A stretch of DNA of 64,000 bases from an uncultured Christensenella sp. (lineage in GTDB: Bacteria; Bacillota; Clostridia; Christensenellales; Borkfalkiaceae): the NCBI GenBank assembly GCA_910579585.1, contig CAJTVA010000001.1, forward strand, positions 1 through 64,000, given 5' to 3'. The notes under the pieces were generated by a model. It was not told where the DNA came from. It searched no databases and saw only the letters and a list, made by a program, of their open reading frames with translations. Made by a program: the position numbers and the translations under genes. Shown here one piece after another: positions 23,789-32,313 of the stretch (its first letter is position 1; each line of letters starts with the position of its first letter).

Positions 23789-25879
23789 TTACTTGTTTTT
23801 CTTTGCGCTTGCAAGAAGATCTGCGATGGAAGTTCCGCCGATGCTACCCTCGTTCCAAGTGGAAAGTTCGTCGTCGTTAGCGGCCTTTCTGGGTGCGCGG
23901 CCGCCTTTCTTGGGAGCGTCCTCGCCGTTTTCTTCGCCGCGGGGCTTTCTTCTTTCACCTTCGGGAAGAAGGGCTTTGATGGAAAGGTTCATCTTTCTCG
24001 CTTCGGTATCTACCGCAACAATCTTTGCGTCAACCTCGTCGCCGACGTTAAGAACGGTCGAAGGGGTTTCGATTCTTTCGTGGGTAATCTGGGAAACGTG
24101 AACAAGACCGTCGATTCCCTTTTCAACCTCTACGAATACGCCGAAAGGTACGATTCTTACAACCTTACCGTGAACGACGTCGCCGACGTTATATTTGCCT
24201 TCCGCAAGGTCCCAAGGCTGGGGCTGAAGCTGTTTATATCCGATAGATACTTTTTTGTGCTCGCTGTCGAGCTTCAGGATAATAAATCTGTAAGTTTTGC
24301 CGATTTCGAGCACGTCGGTAACGTTCTCTACGCCCGTCCAGCTTAAGTCTGAGATGTGTGCAAGGCAATCGAAACCGTTTACGGAAACGAAAGCGCCGAA
24401 GTTAGTAGCCCTTTCCACCTTACCTTCAACGATGTCGCCGACGGTAATAGCCGAGAAGAACTCTTCTTCCTTAGCCGCTCTAGCAGACTCTTTCGCGTCG
24501 CGCTCTTCCTGTAAAATAACGCGCTGGGACGCGATAATTTCTTTCTTATGTCCGTTTTTCTTGATTTCTATTGCGCGGAGTCTTAAAGTTTTGCCCTCGT
24601 ATTTTGCGAGGTCTTTAACGAAACCGGGACGAATTTCTTTAGCGGGTACGAACACCGAATACGTTCCGAACTGCGCAACCAATCCGCCTTTATTGGAACC
24701 CGTGCAGACAACGGTAAATTCTTTGCCGCCTTCGATTTCGGCGCTCAAAGCTTCCTCCTGCTGCAAGGTCTTTATCATCTTCTGGGACAATTTAAGGGGA
24801 TTGAGCCCAACGACGATAAGGTCGATAGGGTCGCCAATCTTTGCAAGATAGTCCGCTGCGTTGTATTCTTCGCAGTCAAGCTCGTCCTTGCTTAAAGCAA
24901 CCTCCTTTTTCGCGCTGGGAAGAAGTACTTCCAAGCCGTCGTTCGTTGCCTGTGAAATCGTAGCGTGAACCAACTGACCTTTCTTGTACTTCGATTCGCT
25001 GTCCATTTTAGCAACAACCTCGTCCATAGGGTTAATTGCCTTAACTTCTGTGTTTTCTGCCATCTTTAAAAGAACCTCCCGGGCTTGCTCATTCGGAGTC
25101 GAAGCCCCGGAAACAATACCTACACTTTTAAATTTTATTATTTTATTTATATCTAAATCGACCGCAGACGAAAGCCTGAATACTTCTTTGCAGTGCTTTT
25201 TAGCTATTTCGTACAGTTTGTTGGTGTTGCTACTGTTCAGCCCGCCGACAACGACCATTGCTTCGCACTTTTCGGAAAGGTCTTCAACCTCTTTCTGCCG
25301 TTCTATAGTAGTATAACAAATCGTCTTGAAAACAGCAACTGTTTTTTCACACGCTTTTTCAATATTTTTTATAATTTTTTCAAATTTTTGCGCTGAAAAC
25401 GTGGTTTGACACACTACACACAGCTCTTTTTGAGAAAAAACGGTGAAATTTGCGTCAGGTGAGTTCACTACCGTCGCCTGTCCGCCGCACCAGCCGAGAA
25501 GCCCCAAAACCTCGGGATGGGCGTTCTCGCCGACAATTATAATGTGCTTACCAAGCGCGTACTGCTCTTTTACGATATTTTGGGTTCGTCTTACGAAGGC
25601 GCAGGTACAGTCTACGATTTTTACGTTTTTAGCCCAACAGGCACCGTAATAATTTTCGGGCACGCCATGCGAGCGGAAAACAACCGTTGCGCCGTCCGGA
25701 ACTTCTTCTATGTCTCCGACGGTTTTTATTCCCCTTTTCTCTATCGCATTTACTACGTCGGGGTTATGAATTATTTCCCCGAGAACATAGGTATTGTGCG
25801 GATCGAGCGACATTACCGTATCGACAGCGTTTTTTACTCCCGTGCAAAAGCCGCTATGTTTTGCGATTACTACTTCCAT
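23789..25879 (-). CDS. ispH: IspH-ribosomal protein S1 fusion
   Basis: 696 residues. Residues 1 to about 285 are IspH, the [4Fe-4S] enzyme that makes IPP and DMAPP from HMBPP. Three cluster cysteines are visible in SGFCTGV, VDCTCAFV and KTICYTT, with LGEIIHNP, NAHPEV, QTTFS and LNSSNTNKL. The rest holds four S1 RNA-binding domains; the last two are clearest (VGDIVEGKVERATNFGAFVS and VGDVVHGKVVRIVPFGVFVE). A basic, disordered tail follows. This fusion is known in many Clostridia. It is the last gene of an operon with aroH-cmk and plsC; its start overlaps the plsC stop. Confidence 0.95.
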   Translation of the reverse strand: MEVVIAKHSGFCTGVKNAVDTVMSLDPHNTYVLGEIIHNPDVVNAIEKRGIKTVGDIEEVPDGATVVFRSHGVPENYYGACWAKNVKIVDCTCAFVRRTQNIVKEQYALGKHIIIVGENAHPEVLGLLGWCGGQATVVNSPDANFTVFSQKELCVVCQTTFSAQKFEKIIKNIEKACEKTVAVFKTICYTTIERQKEVEDLSEKCEAMVVVGGLNSSNTNKLYEIAKKHCKEVFRLSSAVDLDINKIIKFKSVGIVSGASTPNEQAREVLLKMAENTEVKAINPMDEVVAKMDSESKYKKGQLVHATISQATNDGLEVLLPSAKKEVALSKDELDCEEYNAADYLAKIGDPIDLIVVGLNPLKLSQKMIKTLQQEEALSAEIEGGKEFTVVCTGSNKGGLVAQFGTYSVFVPAKEIRPGFVKDLAKYEGKTLRLRAIEIKKNGHKKEIIASQRVILQEERDAKESARAAKEEEFFSAITVGDIVEGKVERATNFGAFVSVNGFDCLAHISDLSWTGVENVTDVLEIGKTYRFIILKLDSEHKKVSIGYKQLQPQPWDLAEGKYNVGDVVHGKVVRIVPFGVFVEVEKGIDGLVHVSQITHERIETPSTVLNVGDEVDAKIVAVDTEARKMNLSIKALLPEGERRKPRGEENGEDAPKKGGRAPRKAANDDELSTWNEGSIGGTSIADLLASAKKNK

Positions 25880-26574
25880 TATTTCGATTTCTTCTTTTTA
25901 GGAATAAGACTTTCCAGCTCGCGGTAAAATTCCTTAAACTTTTCGAAAAGGACTTCGTCGGCTTTTTCGACATCTTCCTGAGTAAGTTTTTTACCGTAAA
26001 ATTCGGTGAGTTCGAAAGGTTCGCCGTAATAAACGTGCATTTTTCTGAACGCTTTAATTTTCTTTACCTGAACAACCGGGATAATCGGGGTCTTTGTTTT
26101 AATAGAAAGCGCCGCCGCACCGCTTTTGAACGGCAGAAACATTTCGCCGGTTTTGTTCCTTGTTCCCTCGGGGAAAATGCAGACGAAAGAGCCTTCTTTC
26201 AAATATTTCATTGCCTGCATAACCGCGCAGACGTCGGTACCGTCGCGACTGACGGGGATACACTCGCATTTATTCGCGAACCATTTGCCAATCCCTTTTT
26301 CAAAAAGCTCTTTTTTTGCAAGAAAATGAACCGGCCTGTCGGTTGCGATTGCTGCGGGCAACACATCTAGAACACTGAGATGGTTTGCCACGATGATATA
26401 CGAGCGGTCATTGAAAGGCTCGGTATGACCGTATTTTTTAACGGGAAATAAGCCCCACGAAGCTACGCGTTGGGCACGGTGCAAAAAGGCGAACCACTTT
26501 TCAAGCTTCGTCTTCTTCCTTTTTTTATTATTTTGTTTGGTTTCAGCGTTTTCTGCGGGAGTTTCCGTCGTCAT
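25879..26574 (-). CDS. plsC: 1-acyl-sn-glycerol-3-phosphate acyltransferase
   Basis: Membrane-associated acyltransferase of 231 residues that acylates lysophosphatidic acid in phospholipid synthesis. Catalytic motif NHLSVLD (the NHxxxxD motif) sits at about residue 65, and FPEGTRNKTGE forms the phosphate-binding motif. The N-terminus is Lys/Asn-rich (NAETKQNNKKRKKTKLEK), followed by a short hydrophobic region. Its ATG overlaps the stop of aroH-cmk and its stop overlaps the start of ispH-rpsA, so the three are tightly coupled. This order, cmk-plsC-ispH-rpsA, is common in Clostridia. Confidence 0.92.
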   Translation of the reverse strand: MTTETPAENAETKQNNKKRKKTKLEKWFAFLHRAQRVASWGLFPVKKYGHTEPFNDRSYIIVANHLSVLDVLPAAIATDRPVHFLAKKELFEKGIGKWFANKCECIPVSRDGTDVCAVMQAMKYLKEGSFVCIFPEGTRNKTGEMFLPFKSGAAALSIKTKTPIIPVVQVKKIKAFRKMHVYYGEPFELTEFYGKKLTQEDVEKADEVLFEKFKEFYRELESLIPKKKKSK

Positions 26575-27581
26575 TAAATTTTTTCCTGTATCTTATTTAA
26601 AATAAAGTCAACGACTTCGTTCACCGTCATTGACGAAGAATCGATTAAAACGGCGTCTGCGGCCTGCCTTAACGGCGCTATTTTCCTAGTTGCGTCCTGC
26701 CTGTCGCGTTTTATTACGTCCGCAAGCACTTCTTCATAAGGAGTATTGAAGCCTTTCTGCGTGTTCTCTTCTGCGCGGCGGCGGGCGCGGACCTCGGGAC
26801 TTGCAGTTAAAAAGAACTTGTATTTTGCGTCGGGAAGAACGTTTGTACCGATATCCCTGCCGTCCAGTATGCAAGAAGTATTTTTAGCTATATCGCGCTG
26901 AATCTCGACCATTTTAGTCCGAACGCAACCGAGCGCGGAAACAGTTGATGCAAGCATAGAGATTTCGGGTTTTCTGATTTCTTCCGAAACATCTTTGCCG
27001 TCAAGACAAGTTTTTTGGACTCCGTTTTCGTGTTTTACCGTCAAAATCAGGTTGGAAACGATTCTATTTACCGCTTTTTCGTCGTTAACCGATATGTTGT
27101 TTTGCAGGCATTTGAGTGCGCAGGCACGGTACATAGCACCCGTATCGAGATACAATATATTAAGCTTTTCAGCGATAAGTTTTGAGATTGTGCTTTTACC
27201 GCTACCCGCAGGACCGTCAAGCGCAATATTGAAAAGCTCCGTAAGGTCGCGGCGAAGCACCGCCGCCCCCTTTAAATATACCGGTTTGGGCGGATTGTCG
27301 CTATCGGAAAGAACCATAACCCTAATACATTTTTTGAGCGAACCGTCGATTTCAGGCTCTGCTGAAGAATAGAACGGTGCGAAAGAAAAACCGCACTCCC
27401 TTGCCGCTTTTGCGGGATAATAAGACTTTATATCCGCGGTATTCGAAAACATTATGCAGATAATTTCTTCGTTTTTGAGCTTATTTAGCGCTTTTATCTC
27501 GCCAAGAAGCTCCTTTACGCTCTCTTTAATTTCTTCCGCGCAATCGACGTTGACTGTCGTTGCCCCTCGTATCGCTTTCAT
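26574..27581 (-). CDS. cmk: AroH-type chorismate mutase fused to cytidylate kinase
   Basis: 335 residues, two complete domains. Residues 1 to about 115 match the trimeric AroH chorismate mutase: AIRGATTV (Arg), AEPEIDGSLKKCIRVMV (the Glu and Arg of the active site) and PVYLKGAAVLRRDL (Tyr); FPAKAVRE-type YYPAKAARECG is also present. Residues from about 116 are CMP/dCMP kinase with the P-loop ALDGPAGSGKSTISK, YLDTGAMYRA, DGRDIGTNVLPDA and the RRAEE lid. The chorismate mutase would feed Phe/Tyr synthesis, while CMP kinase recycles CMP. Start at ATG 27581. Nothing suggests a frame error, as the junction is within a continuous reading frame. Confidence 0.9.
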   Translation of the reverse strand: MKAIRGATTVNVDCAEEIKESVKELLGEIKALNKLKNEEIICIMFSNTADIKSYYPAKAARECGFSFAPFYSSAEPEIDGSLKKCIRVMVLSDSDNPPKPVYLKGAAVLRRDLTELFNIALDGPAGSGKSTISKLIAEKLNILYLDTGAMYRACALKCLQNNISVNDEKAVNRIVSNLILTVKHENGVQKTCLDGKDVSEEIRKPEISMLASTVSALGCVRTKMVEIQRDIAKNTSCILDGRDIGTNVLPDAKYKFFLTASPEVRARRRAEENTQKGFNTPYEEVLADVIKRDRQDATRKIAPLRQAADAVLIDSSSMTVNEVVDFILNKIQEKI

Positions 27582-27590
27582 AGTTTACCT

Positions 27591-28814
27591 TTATTTTATA
27601 GAATTACCCGCGGCGTAACCGGTCGCGAAGGCGATTTGCAGGTTATACCCGCCCGTAAAAGCGTCAATATCTAGCACTTCGCCGCAAAAATACAGCCCTT
27701 TTACAAGCTTGCTTTCCATAGTTTTTGGGTTAATCTCTCTTACGTCCACCCCGCCGCAGGTTATTATAGCTTCGGAAAAGTCCCTTAAAGACGCAACAAT
27801 CATATCAAAATTTTTGACACTTGTCAATAAACTTAATCTTTGCGCTTTGGTTACGGAATTTACCTGAGTTTCAGGTTTTATACCGCTTATTTTCAGAACT
27901 TCCGCAATAAGCGCCGCAGGTAAAAGCTCTTTAAGGCAATTTGAAATACTTTTGTTTTTATATGCTTCGAAGTCTCTTAAAAGCCGCCTATCAAGCTGTT
28001 CGTCGTTTAAAGCGGGTTTTAAGTCCAAAACTAATTTAATTTGCTTTAAATCTTGCCTGTTTATCAGGCTGGAAGCCGACAAAACAATCGGTCCTGATAC
28101 TCCGAAATGAGTAAATAGCATTTCGCCGAAAAAGCTTTTTATTAATTTTTCGCCGTTTAAAACCGACAAGTTTACGTTTTTTAAGGTCAAACCCTGCAAA
28201 CCTTTATAAAAATCGCCCTTTAAATTAAGACCGCACAGACCTTGTTTTAACGGGATTATTTTATGCCCTGCCGCTCTTGCGAAATCGTAGCCGTCGCCCG
28301 TAGAGCCTGTCGATGGATAACTTAATCCGCCGGTGCAAACAATTACGTTATCGAACTTATATTCGCCTTTTGCGGTTATTATGCGTGACATAGTACTATG
28401 TAAAATGCCGATTTTCTCAACTTTCTCGCCGAATTTAAAGGTAACGCCTACATCTTTGCAGTAATTTTCCAGACAGCGTGTAACGTCGCTGGCTTTGTCC
28501 GATACGGGGAAATACCGCCCGCCACGCTCTAATTTGAGCTTCAATCCGCCGTCCTCGAAAAACTGTACGCATTTTTCGGGAGAAAACGAATAAATAGCAC
28601 CCGTTAAAAACTTGGAGTTCGATACGACGTTTTCAAGAAATTCCGCGGGGGTACAATCGTGGGTTACGTTACACCTGCCCTTGCCGGTTATATAAATTTT
28701 TTTGCCGCTTTTTTCGTTCTTTTCGAATGCGGTGACGTCATTCCCGTTCTTTGCGGCGAAATATGCGGCGATTAACCCTGCCGCGCCCGCGCCGATTACA
28801 GCTACTTTACTCAT
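27591..28814 (-). CDS. HI0933/BaiN-like NAD(P)/FAD-dependent oxidoreductase
   Basis: Flavoprotein of about 407 residues in the HI0933 family. N-terminal Rossmann AVIGAGAAGLIAAYFAAKNG, then KSGKKIYITGKGRCNVTHDC (family signature), IVCTGGLSYPSTGSTGDGY in the middle, and a C-terminal GLYFCGEVLDIDAFTGGYNLQIA. Precise reaction unknown; related proteins include the bile-acid enzyme BaiN. The start is set at 28814, where AAGG precedes MSKVAVIGAG; eight upstream codons run through a palindromic hairpin. Residues 139-145 (HSTMSRI) are encoded by a dispersed repeat copy without loss of frame. Sits between oadA and aroH-cmk. Confidence 0.88.
   Translation of the reverse strand: MSKVAVIGAGAAGLIAAYFAAKNGNDVTAFEKNEKSGKKIYITGKGRCNVTHDCTPAEFLENVVSNSKFLTGAIYSFSPEKCVQFFEDGGLKLKLERGGRYFPVSDKASDVTRCLENYCKDVGVTFKFGEKVEKIGILHSTMSRIITAKGEYKFDNVIVCTGGLSYPSTGSTGDGYDFARAAGHKIIPLKQGLCGLNLKGDFYKGLQGLTLKNVNLSVLNGEKLIKSFFGEMLFTHFGVSGPIVLSASSLINRQDLKQIKLVLDLKPALNDEQLDRRLLRDFEAYKNKSISNCLKELLPAALIAEVLKISGIKPETQVNSVTKAQRLSLLTSVKNFDMIVASLRDFSEAIITCGGVDVREINPKTMESKLVKGLYFCGEVLDIDAFTGGYNLQIAFATGYAAGNSIK
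28376..28406 (+). repeat. Dispersed repeat, copy 3 (inside the HI0933-family gene)
   Basis: TTATTATGCG then TGACATAGTACTATG. The GTAC-centred palindrome is perfect and the first palindrome is imperfect. It is read on the - strand as HSTMSRII. Confidence 0.8.
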
Positions 28815-28825
28815 AAATAAACCTT

Positions 28826-28850
28826 GCGGCGTGAACATTGTTCACGCCGC
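28826..28850 (-). promoter_or_regulatory. Perfect hairpin between oadA and the HI0933-family gene
   Basis: Eleven-base arms (28826-28836 with 28840-28850) with a three-base loop, but no T-run on the transcribed strand. It may be an RNA stability or processing element that separates the decarboxylase genes from the housekeeping genes downstream. Confidence 0.55.
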
Positions 28851-28858
28851 TTAAAATT

Positions 28859-30283
28859 TTATACGGGATAAACCTTGTTGGGATTGGAAGCTAAATCACT
28901 GTCAACCCCGGTTTCTTTTGCCTTTCTCCATTTGAAGAAGTTTGTTGCGACCTCGGGGAAAAGCGCGTACGACAGAACGTCTTCTTCCTGTTTATAGAAG
29001 CCGTCGTCCTTGACTTTTTGGGTAAGGGTCTGCATTTCGTTTCCGAGCAAGTCTGCGGGACGGCAAGTAATTACTTCTTCACCGTCCTTTTGACACATTT
29101 TCAAAACATCAAGGTTCTTTTCACCCAAAACCGCGCCGTATCTTCCGAGCATTAAATCTTTGAACTGCGCCGTTACAGTCTTGTATCTGCCGAGAAGGAC
29201 ATTCCAAACCGCCTGCGTGCCGACGATCTGGCTTGACGGGGTTACGAGCGGAGGATAGCCGCAGTCCTTTCTCACTTTGGGAACTTCGGCAAGGCATTCG
29301 GTGAGCTTTTCTTCTTTACCCGCCTGTTTGAGCTGGTTCATTAGGTTTGAAAGCATACCGCCGGGAACCTGATACAGAAGTGTATTTATATCTACTCGCC
29401 TTACTTTGGGGTTCAGGAAACCGTCTTTTTCAAGCCTTGTCGCAACTTTATTGAAGTGGGTTACGGCGGGAAGAAGTTTTTCTATTTCGATACCCGTATC
29501 GTACTTCGTGCCTTTAAGCGTTGCAACCAAAGGCTCGGTTGCGGGGTTGGAAGTGCCGTTGCCGAGGGGCGAAAGCGCGCAATCTACGATGTCGACTCCC
29601 GCCTGTATTGCCATCAGGTAAATCATATCGCCCGTGCCCGTGGTGTTATGGGTATGCAGGTGCACTTTAGTTTCGGGGCGAAGCTCGCTTTTAAGCTCTT
29701 TAACTAGCTCATAAGCAGTGAAAGGCAATAAAAGGTTCGCCATATCCTTAATACAGATATTGTCCGCGCCCATATCCTCAAAACTTTTTGCGAGTTTGAC
29801 GAAGTATTCGGTGGTGTGAACAGGGCTTGTGGTGTAAGAAATCGCGCATTCGCACACGCATTTTCCGCCTTTACCGTACTTCTTGATAGCCTTAACGCTG
29901 GCTTCAAGGTTTCTGGGGTCGTTTAAAGCGTCGAAAAGTCTTACAACCCCTACTCCGTTTTCGATTGATTTCTCAATGAATTTTTCAACAACGTCGTCCG
30001 CGTAATGGCGGTATCCGAGGAGATTCTGTCCGCGCAAAAGCATCTGAATAGGCGTCTTTTTTAAATATTTTTTGAGGTTTCTGAGTCTATCCCAAGGGTC
30101 CTCGTTCAAAAACCTTAAACAACTGTCGAAAGTAGCGCCGCCCCAAGCTTCAAGCGAATAGAAACCCACTTCATCTAAAAGCGGAAGCATAGGCTCCATT
30201 TCGTCAAATCTCATACGCGTTGCCGCGTGCGACTGGTGCGCGTCGCGAAGAATCGTATCGGTAATTAAAACTTTATTACTCAT
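28859..30283 (-). CDS. oadA: Oxaloacetate decarboxylase alpha subunit / PycB-type carboxyltransferase
   Basis: 474 residues of the pyruvate-carboxylase carboxyltransferase family: TILRDAHQSHAATRMR (metal-binding Asp), EAWGGATFDSCLRFLNEDPW, the lysine in NICIKDMANLL and the HLHTHNTTGTG metal-binding histidines. The C-terminal biotinyl domain found in some OadA proteins is absent; a separate biotin carrier is encoded two genes upstream. The expected reaction is transfer of carboxyl from oxaloacetate to biotin, the first step of sodium-coupled decarboxylation, or the reverse. Start is ATG 30283, 12 bases after oadB. Confidence 0.92.
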   Translation of the reverse strand: MSNKVLITDTILRDAHQSHAATRMRFDEMEPMLPLLDEVGFYSLEAWGGATFDSCLRFLNEDPWDRLRNLKKYLKKTPIQMLLRGQNLLGYRHYADDVVEKFIEKSIENGVGVVRLFDALNDPRNLEASVKAIKKYGKGGKCVCECAISYTTSPVHTTEYFVKLAKSFEDMGADNICIKDMANLLLPFTAYELVKELKSELRPETKVHLHTHNTTGTGDMIYLMAIQAGVDIVDCALSPLGNGTSNPATEPLVATLKGTKYDTGIEIEKLLPAVTHFNKVATRLEKDGFLNPKVRRVDINTLLYQVPGGMLSNLMNQLKQAGKEEKLTECLAEVPKVRKDCGYPPLVTPSSQIVGTQAVWNVLLGRYKTVTAQFKDLMLGRYGAVLGEKNLDVLKMCQKDGEEVITCRPADLLGNEMQTLTQKVKDDGFYKQEEDVLSYALFPEVATNFFKWRKAKETGVDSDLASNPNKVYPV

Positions 30284-30295
30284 AAATCACCTTAA

Positions 30296-31549
30296 TTAAA
30301 CTGTAGTTGTAATTGCGTTCATAATTGCTGAAGTTGCAGAGCCGTCAATGTATCCGCCGAAGCAAGCCAAAAGCACGCCCGCGGCAATTGCCGAACCTAT
30401 AACCCCTGCTACGTTGGGTCCCATTGCGTGCATTAACAGATGGTTCTGGGGGTCGTACTCCCGCCCGACGTCCTCGGAAATTCTCGCCGCCATAGGCACT
30501 GCGGAAACACCCGCGGAACCGATAAGCGGGTTAATCTGACCTTTCGTAACCTTGCACATCACTTTAGCTACGAGCAAGCCGCCTATCGTACCGATTATAA
30601 ACGCAAGAAGCCCGATAGCAATAATTTCAAGGGTTTGAATACTGAGGAAAATCTCTCCCTTTGCTTTGCAGCCGACCGCTATGCCGAGGAATATCGTTAT
30701 GGTATTCATCAGACCGTTCTGCGCCTGCGTTGAAAGTCTGCCGACGACGCCGCTTTCCTTAAACAGGTTGCCGAGCATCAGCATACCTAGTAGCGTTATG
30801 CTGTCGGGAAGAATTACACCGACAACGAGTGTAACGACTATCGGGAACAGAATTTTCTCCACTTTGCTGACCTGACGGAGAGGCTTCATTCTTATCGCCC
30901 GCTCTTTTTTGGTCGTTAAAAGCCGCATTAAAGGTTTTTGAATTATAGGTATAAGCGCCATATAGGAATAAGCCGCTATAGCTATTGTAGGAACGTAGTC
31001 GGAGGCGAGTTTCGACGTTACCATAATCGCAGTGGGCCCGTCGGCGCCGCCGATAATCGCAATTGCCGCTGCCGCCGCAACAGACAAGCCGAGGAAAGAC
31101 GCGAGAATGAACGCAACGAAAATTCCGAGCTGCGCGCCTGCGCCGATAAGCATACTCTTGGGGTTTGCAATCAACGGTCCGAAGTCCGTCATTGCGCCTA
31201 TGCCTAAGAATATCAAAGGCGGGTAAATAACTTTATCGACGCCGAAATACAGATACCACAAAAGCCCTCTGTTTTCTACGCTGTCGTAAGCCGTCGAAGT
31301 AATTTCCCCCGCTTCGTTCGTGGGGTACGTTCCCCAAAGAACTTTTTCCGCGCCGGGGATATTTATTAAGAACATACCGAAAGCAATCGGCAATAAGAGC
31401 ATAGGCTCGAATTTTTTGACTACGGCAAGGAACATCAACACGAAAGAGATTAAAAGCATTACGTAGTTTTGCCAATTGCCTTGAACAAAACCCATACTTT
31501 CATACAGATTTCCGAATATCTTGCCAAAGTCTATTCCACTTTGCAGCAT
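30296..31549 (-). CDS. oadB: Sodium-translocating decarboxylase beta subunit
   Basis: Integral membrane subunit of about 417 residues that decarboxylates carboxybiotin and pumps sodium ions. Many hydrophobic helices are visible. Family hallmarks are FLGIGAMTDFGPLIANP, AIIGGADGPTAIMVTSKLA (substrate/Na-binding Asp), GNLFKESGVVGRL and PLIGSAGVSAVPMAAR. The start is set at 31549 because GGAGG lies six bases upstream and overlaps the biotin-carrier stop region; nine upstream codons are probably untranslated. It couples to OadA, OadG and the biotin carrier of the same operon. Confidence 0.94.
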   Translation of the reverse strand: MLQSGIDFGKIFGNLYESMGFVQGNWQNYVMLLISFVLMFLAVVKKFEPMLLLPIAFGMFLINIPGAEKVLWGTYPTNEAGEITSTAYDSVENRGLLWYLYFGVDKVIYPPLIFLGIGAMTDFGPLIANPKSMLIGAGAQLGIFVAFILASFLGLSVAAAAAIAIIGGADGPTAIMVTSKLASDYVPTIAIAAYSYMALIPIIQKPLMRLLTTKKERAIRMKPLRQVSKVEKILFPIVVTLVVGVILPDSITLLGMLMLGNLFKESGVVGRLSTQAQNGLMNTITIFLGIAVGCKAKGEIFLSIQTLEIIAIGLLAFIIGTIGGLLVAKVMCKVTKGQINPLIGSAGVSAVPMAARISEDVGREYDPQNHLLMHAMGPNVAGVIGSAIAAGVLLACFGGYIDGSATSAIMNAITTTV

Positions 31550-31559
31550 ATTCCCTCCG

Positions 31560-31913
31560 TTAGCCGATAACGGCAAGTAAAGCGTTCGTTTCCACGTTCG
31601 CGCCCTTTGTGACGTTTATAGTTACTTTTCCGTCGCAGGGGGCTGTAATGTCGTTATCCATTTTCATTGCTTCGAGAACCATTATAGGCTGGTCCTTTTT
31701 GACGGTAGCGCCGTCCGCAACGAGAATATTCTTAATGAGTCCGGGGAAAGGCGACAAAACCTTTTCACCGTTGGCGGGAGTTGCCTTTGCCGCGGGCTTG
31801 GGGGCTTCCGCAACCTTTGCGGGCGCGATTGAAACTTCGCCGACGCTCTCGCCGACTTCTTCTACGCCTACGGAATAAGTTTTACCGTCGATTGTTACAA
31901 CAAAATTACGCAT
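31560..31913 (-). CDS. Biotin/lipoyl carrier protein of the decarboxylase complex
   Basis: 117 residues. The C-terminal half is a biotinyl domain with VLEAMKMDND, where Lys is biotinylated. A Pro/Ala-rich swinging arm (AKVAEAPKPAAKATPANGEK) separates it from a short N-terminal beta segment (RNFVVTIDGKTYSVGVEEVG). Comparable to the gamma/1.3S carrier of methylmalonyl-CoA decarboxylases and transcarboxylases. It lies between oadG and oadB with short spacers, so it serves these enzymes. Confidence 0.92.
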   Translation of the reverse strand: MRNFVVTIDGKTYSVGVEEVGESVGEVSIAPAKVAEAPKPAAKATPANGEKVLSPFPGLIKNILVADGATVKKDQPIMVLEAMKMDNDITAPCDGKVTINVTKGANVETNALLAVIG

Positions 31914-31925
31914 ATTTAAAACTCC

Positions 31926-32306
31926 TTAAATTCTCTTAATTCTCTTTACTTTAAATTCGCATTTCGGCTTTTCAGCGCTGTAATAAGCCATTATTGCCGC
32001 GATTATAGCCGCTTTTACTTCGTCGGGCACTTCGTCCGATTCAATTACGACTTCGCTCGCTACGGGCTCGGCTTTCTTCTTTTTCTTCTTGCCGATATTC
32101 GTCAGAAATGCAAGGTTATCGGTCTTACGCATTAAGAGCCCAATTAGCCAGATTATCGCGATTATAAGAACAATTCCGAGGAAAACGACTAAAAAGCCGA
32201 TTAGCGCGTATATTACGGGTTCGCCAAACCTATCCGAAAAATAATAGTTGCCGTCAAACGTTCCGTCGGGCTTCTGCGGCAGAATATCCAAAAGAAAATT
32301 CAGCAT
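31926..32306 (-). CDS. OadG-type small membrane subunit
   Basis: 126 residues with one long hydrophobic helix (about residues 31-58, ALIGFLVVFLGIVLIIAIIW), a Lys run (IGKKKKKKAEP), an acidic stretch and a C-terminal module (DEVKAAIIAAIMAYYSAE) typical of OadG/MmdD proteins. It anchors and stabilises the decarboxylase complex at the membrane. Position directly before the biotin carrier supports the call; sequence similarity in this family is low, so the name rests partly on context. Confidence 0.85.
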   Translation of the reverse strand: MLNFLLDILPQKPDGTFDGNYYFSDRFGEPVIYALIGFLVVFLGIVLIIAIIWLIGLLMRKTDNLAFLTNIGKKKKKKAEPVASEVVIESDEVPDEVKAAIIAAIMAYYSAEKPKCEFKVKRIKRI

Positions 32307-32313
32307 ACTTTCC

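Noticed and set aside
23789..25879. IspH-ribosomal S1 fusion as a new architecture
   Set aside because: This fusion is well known in Clostridia and the gene order with cmk and plsC is conserved, so it is not novel.
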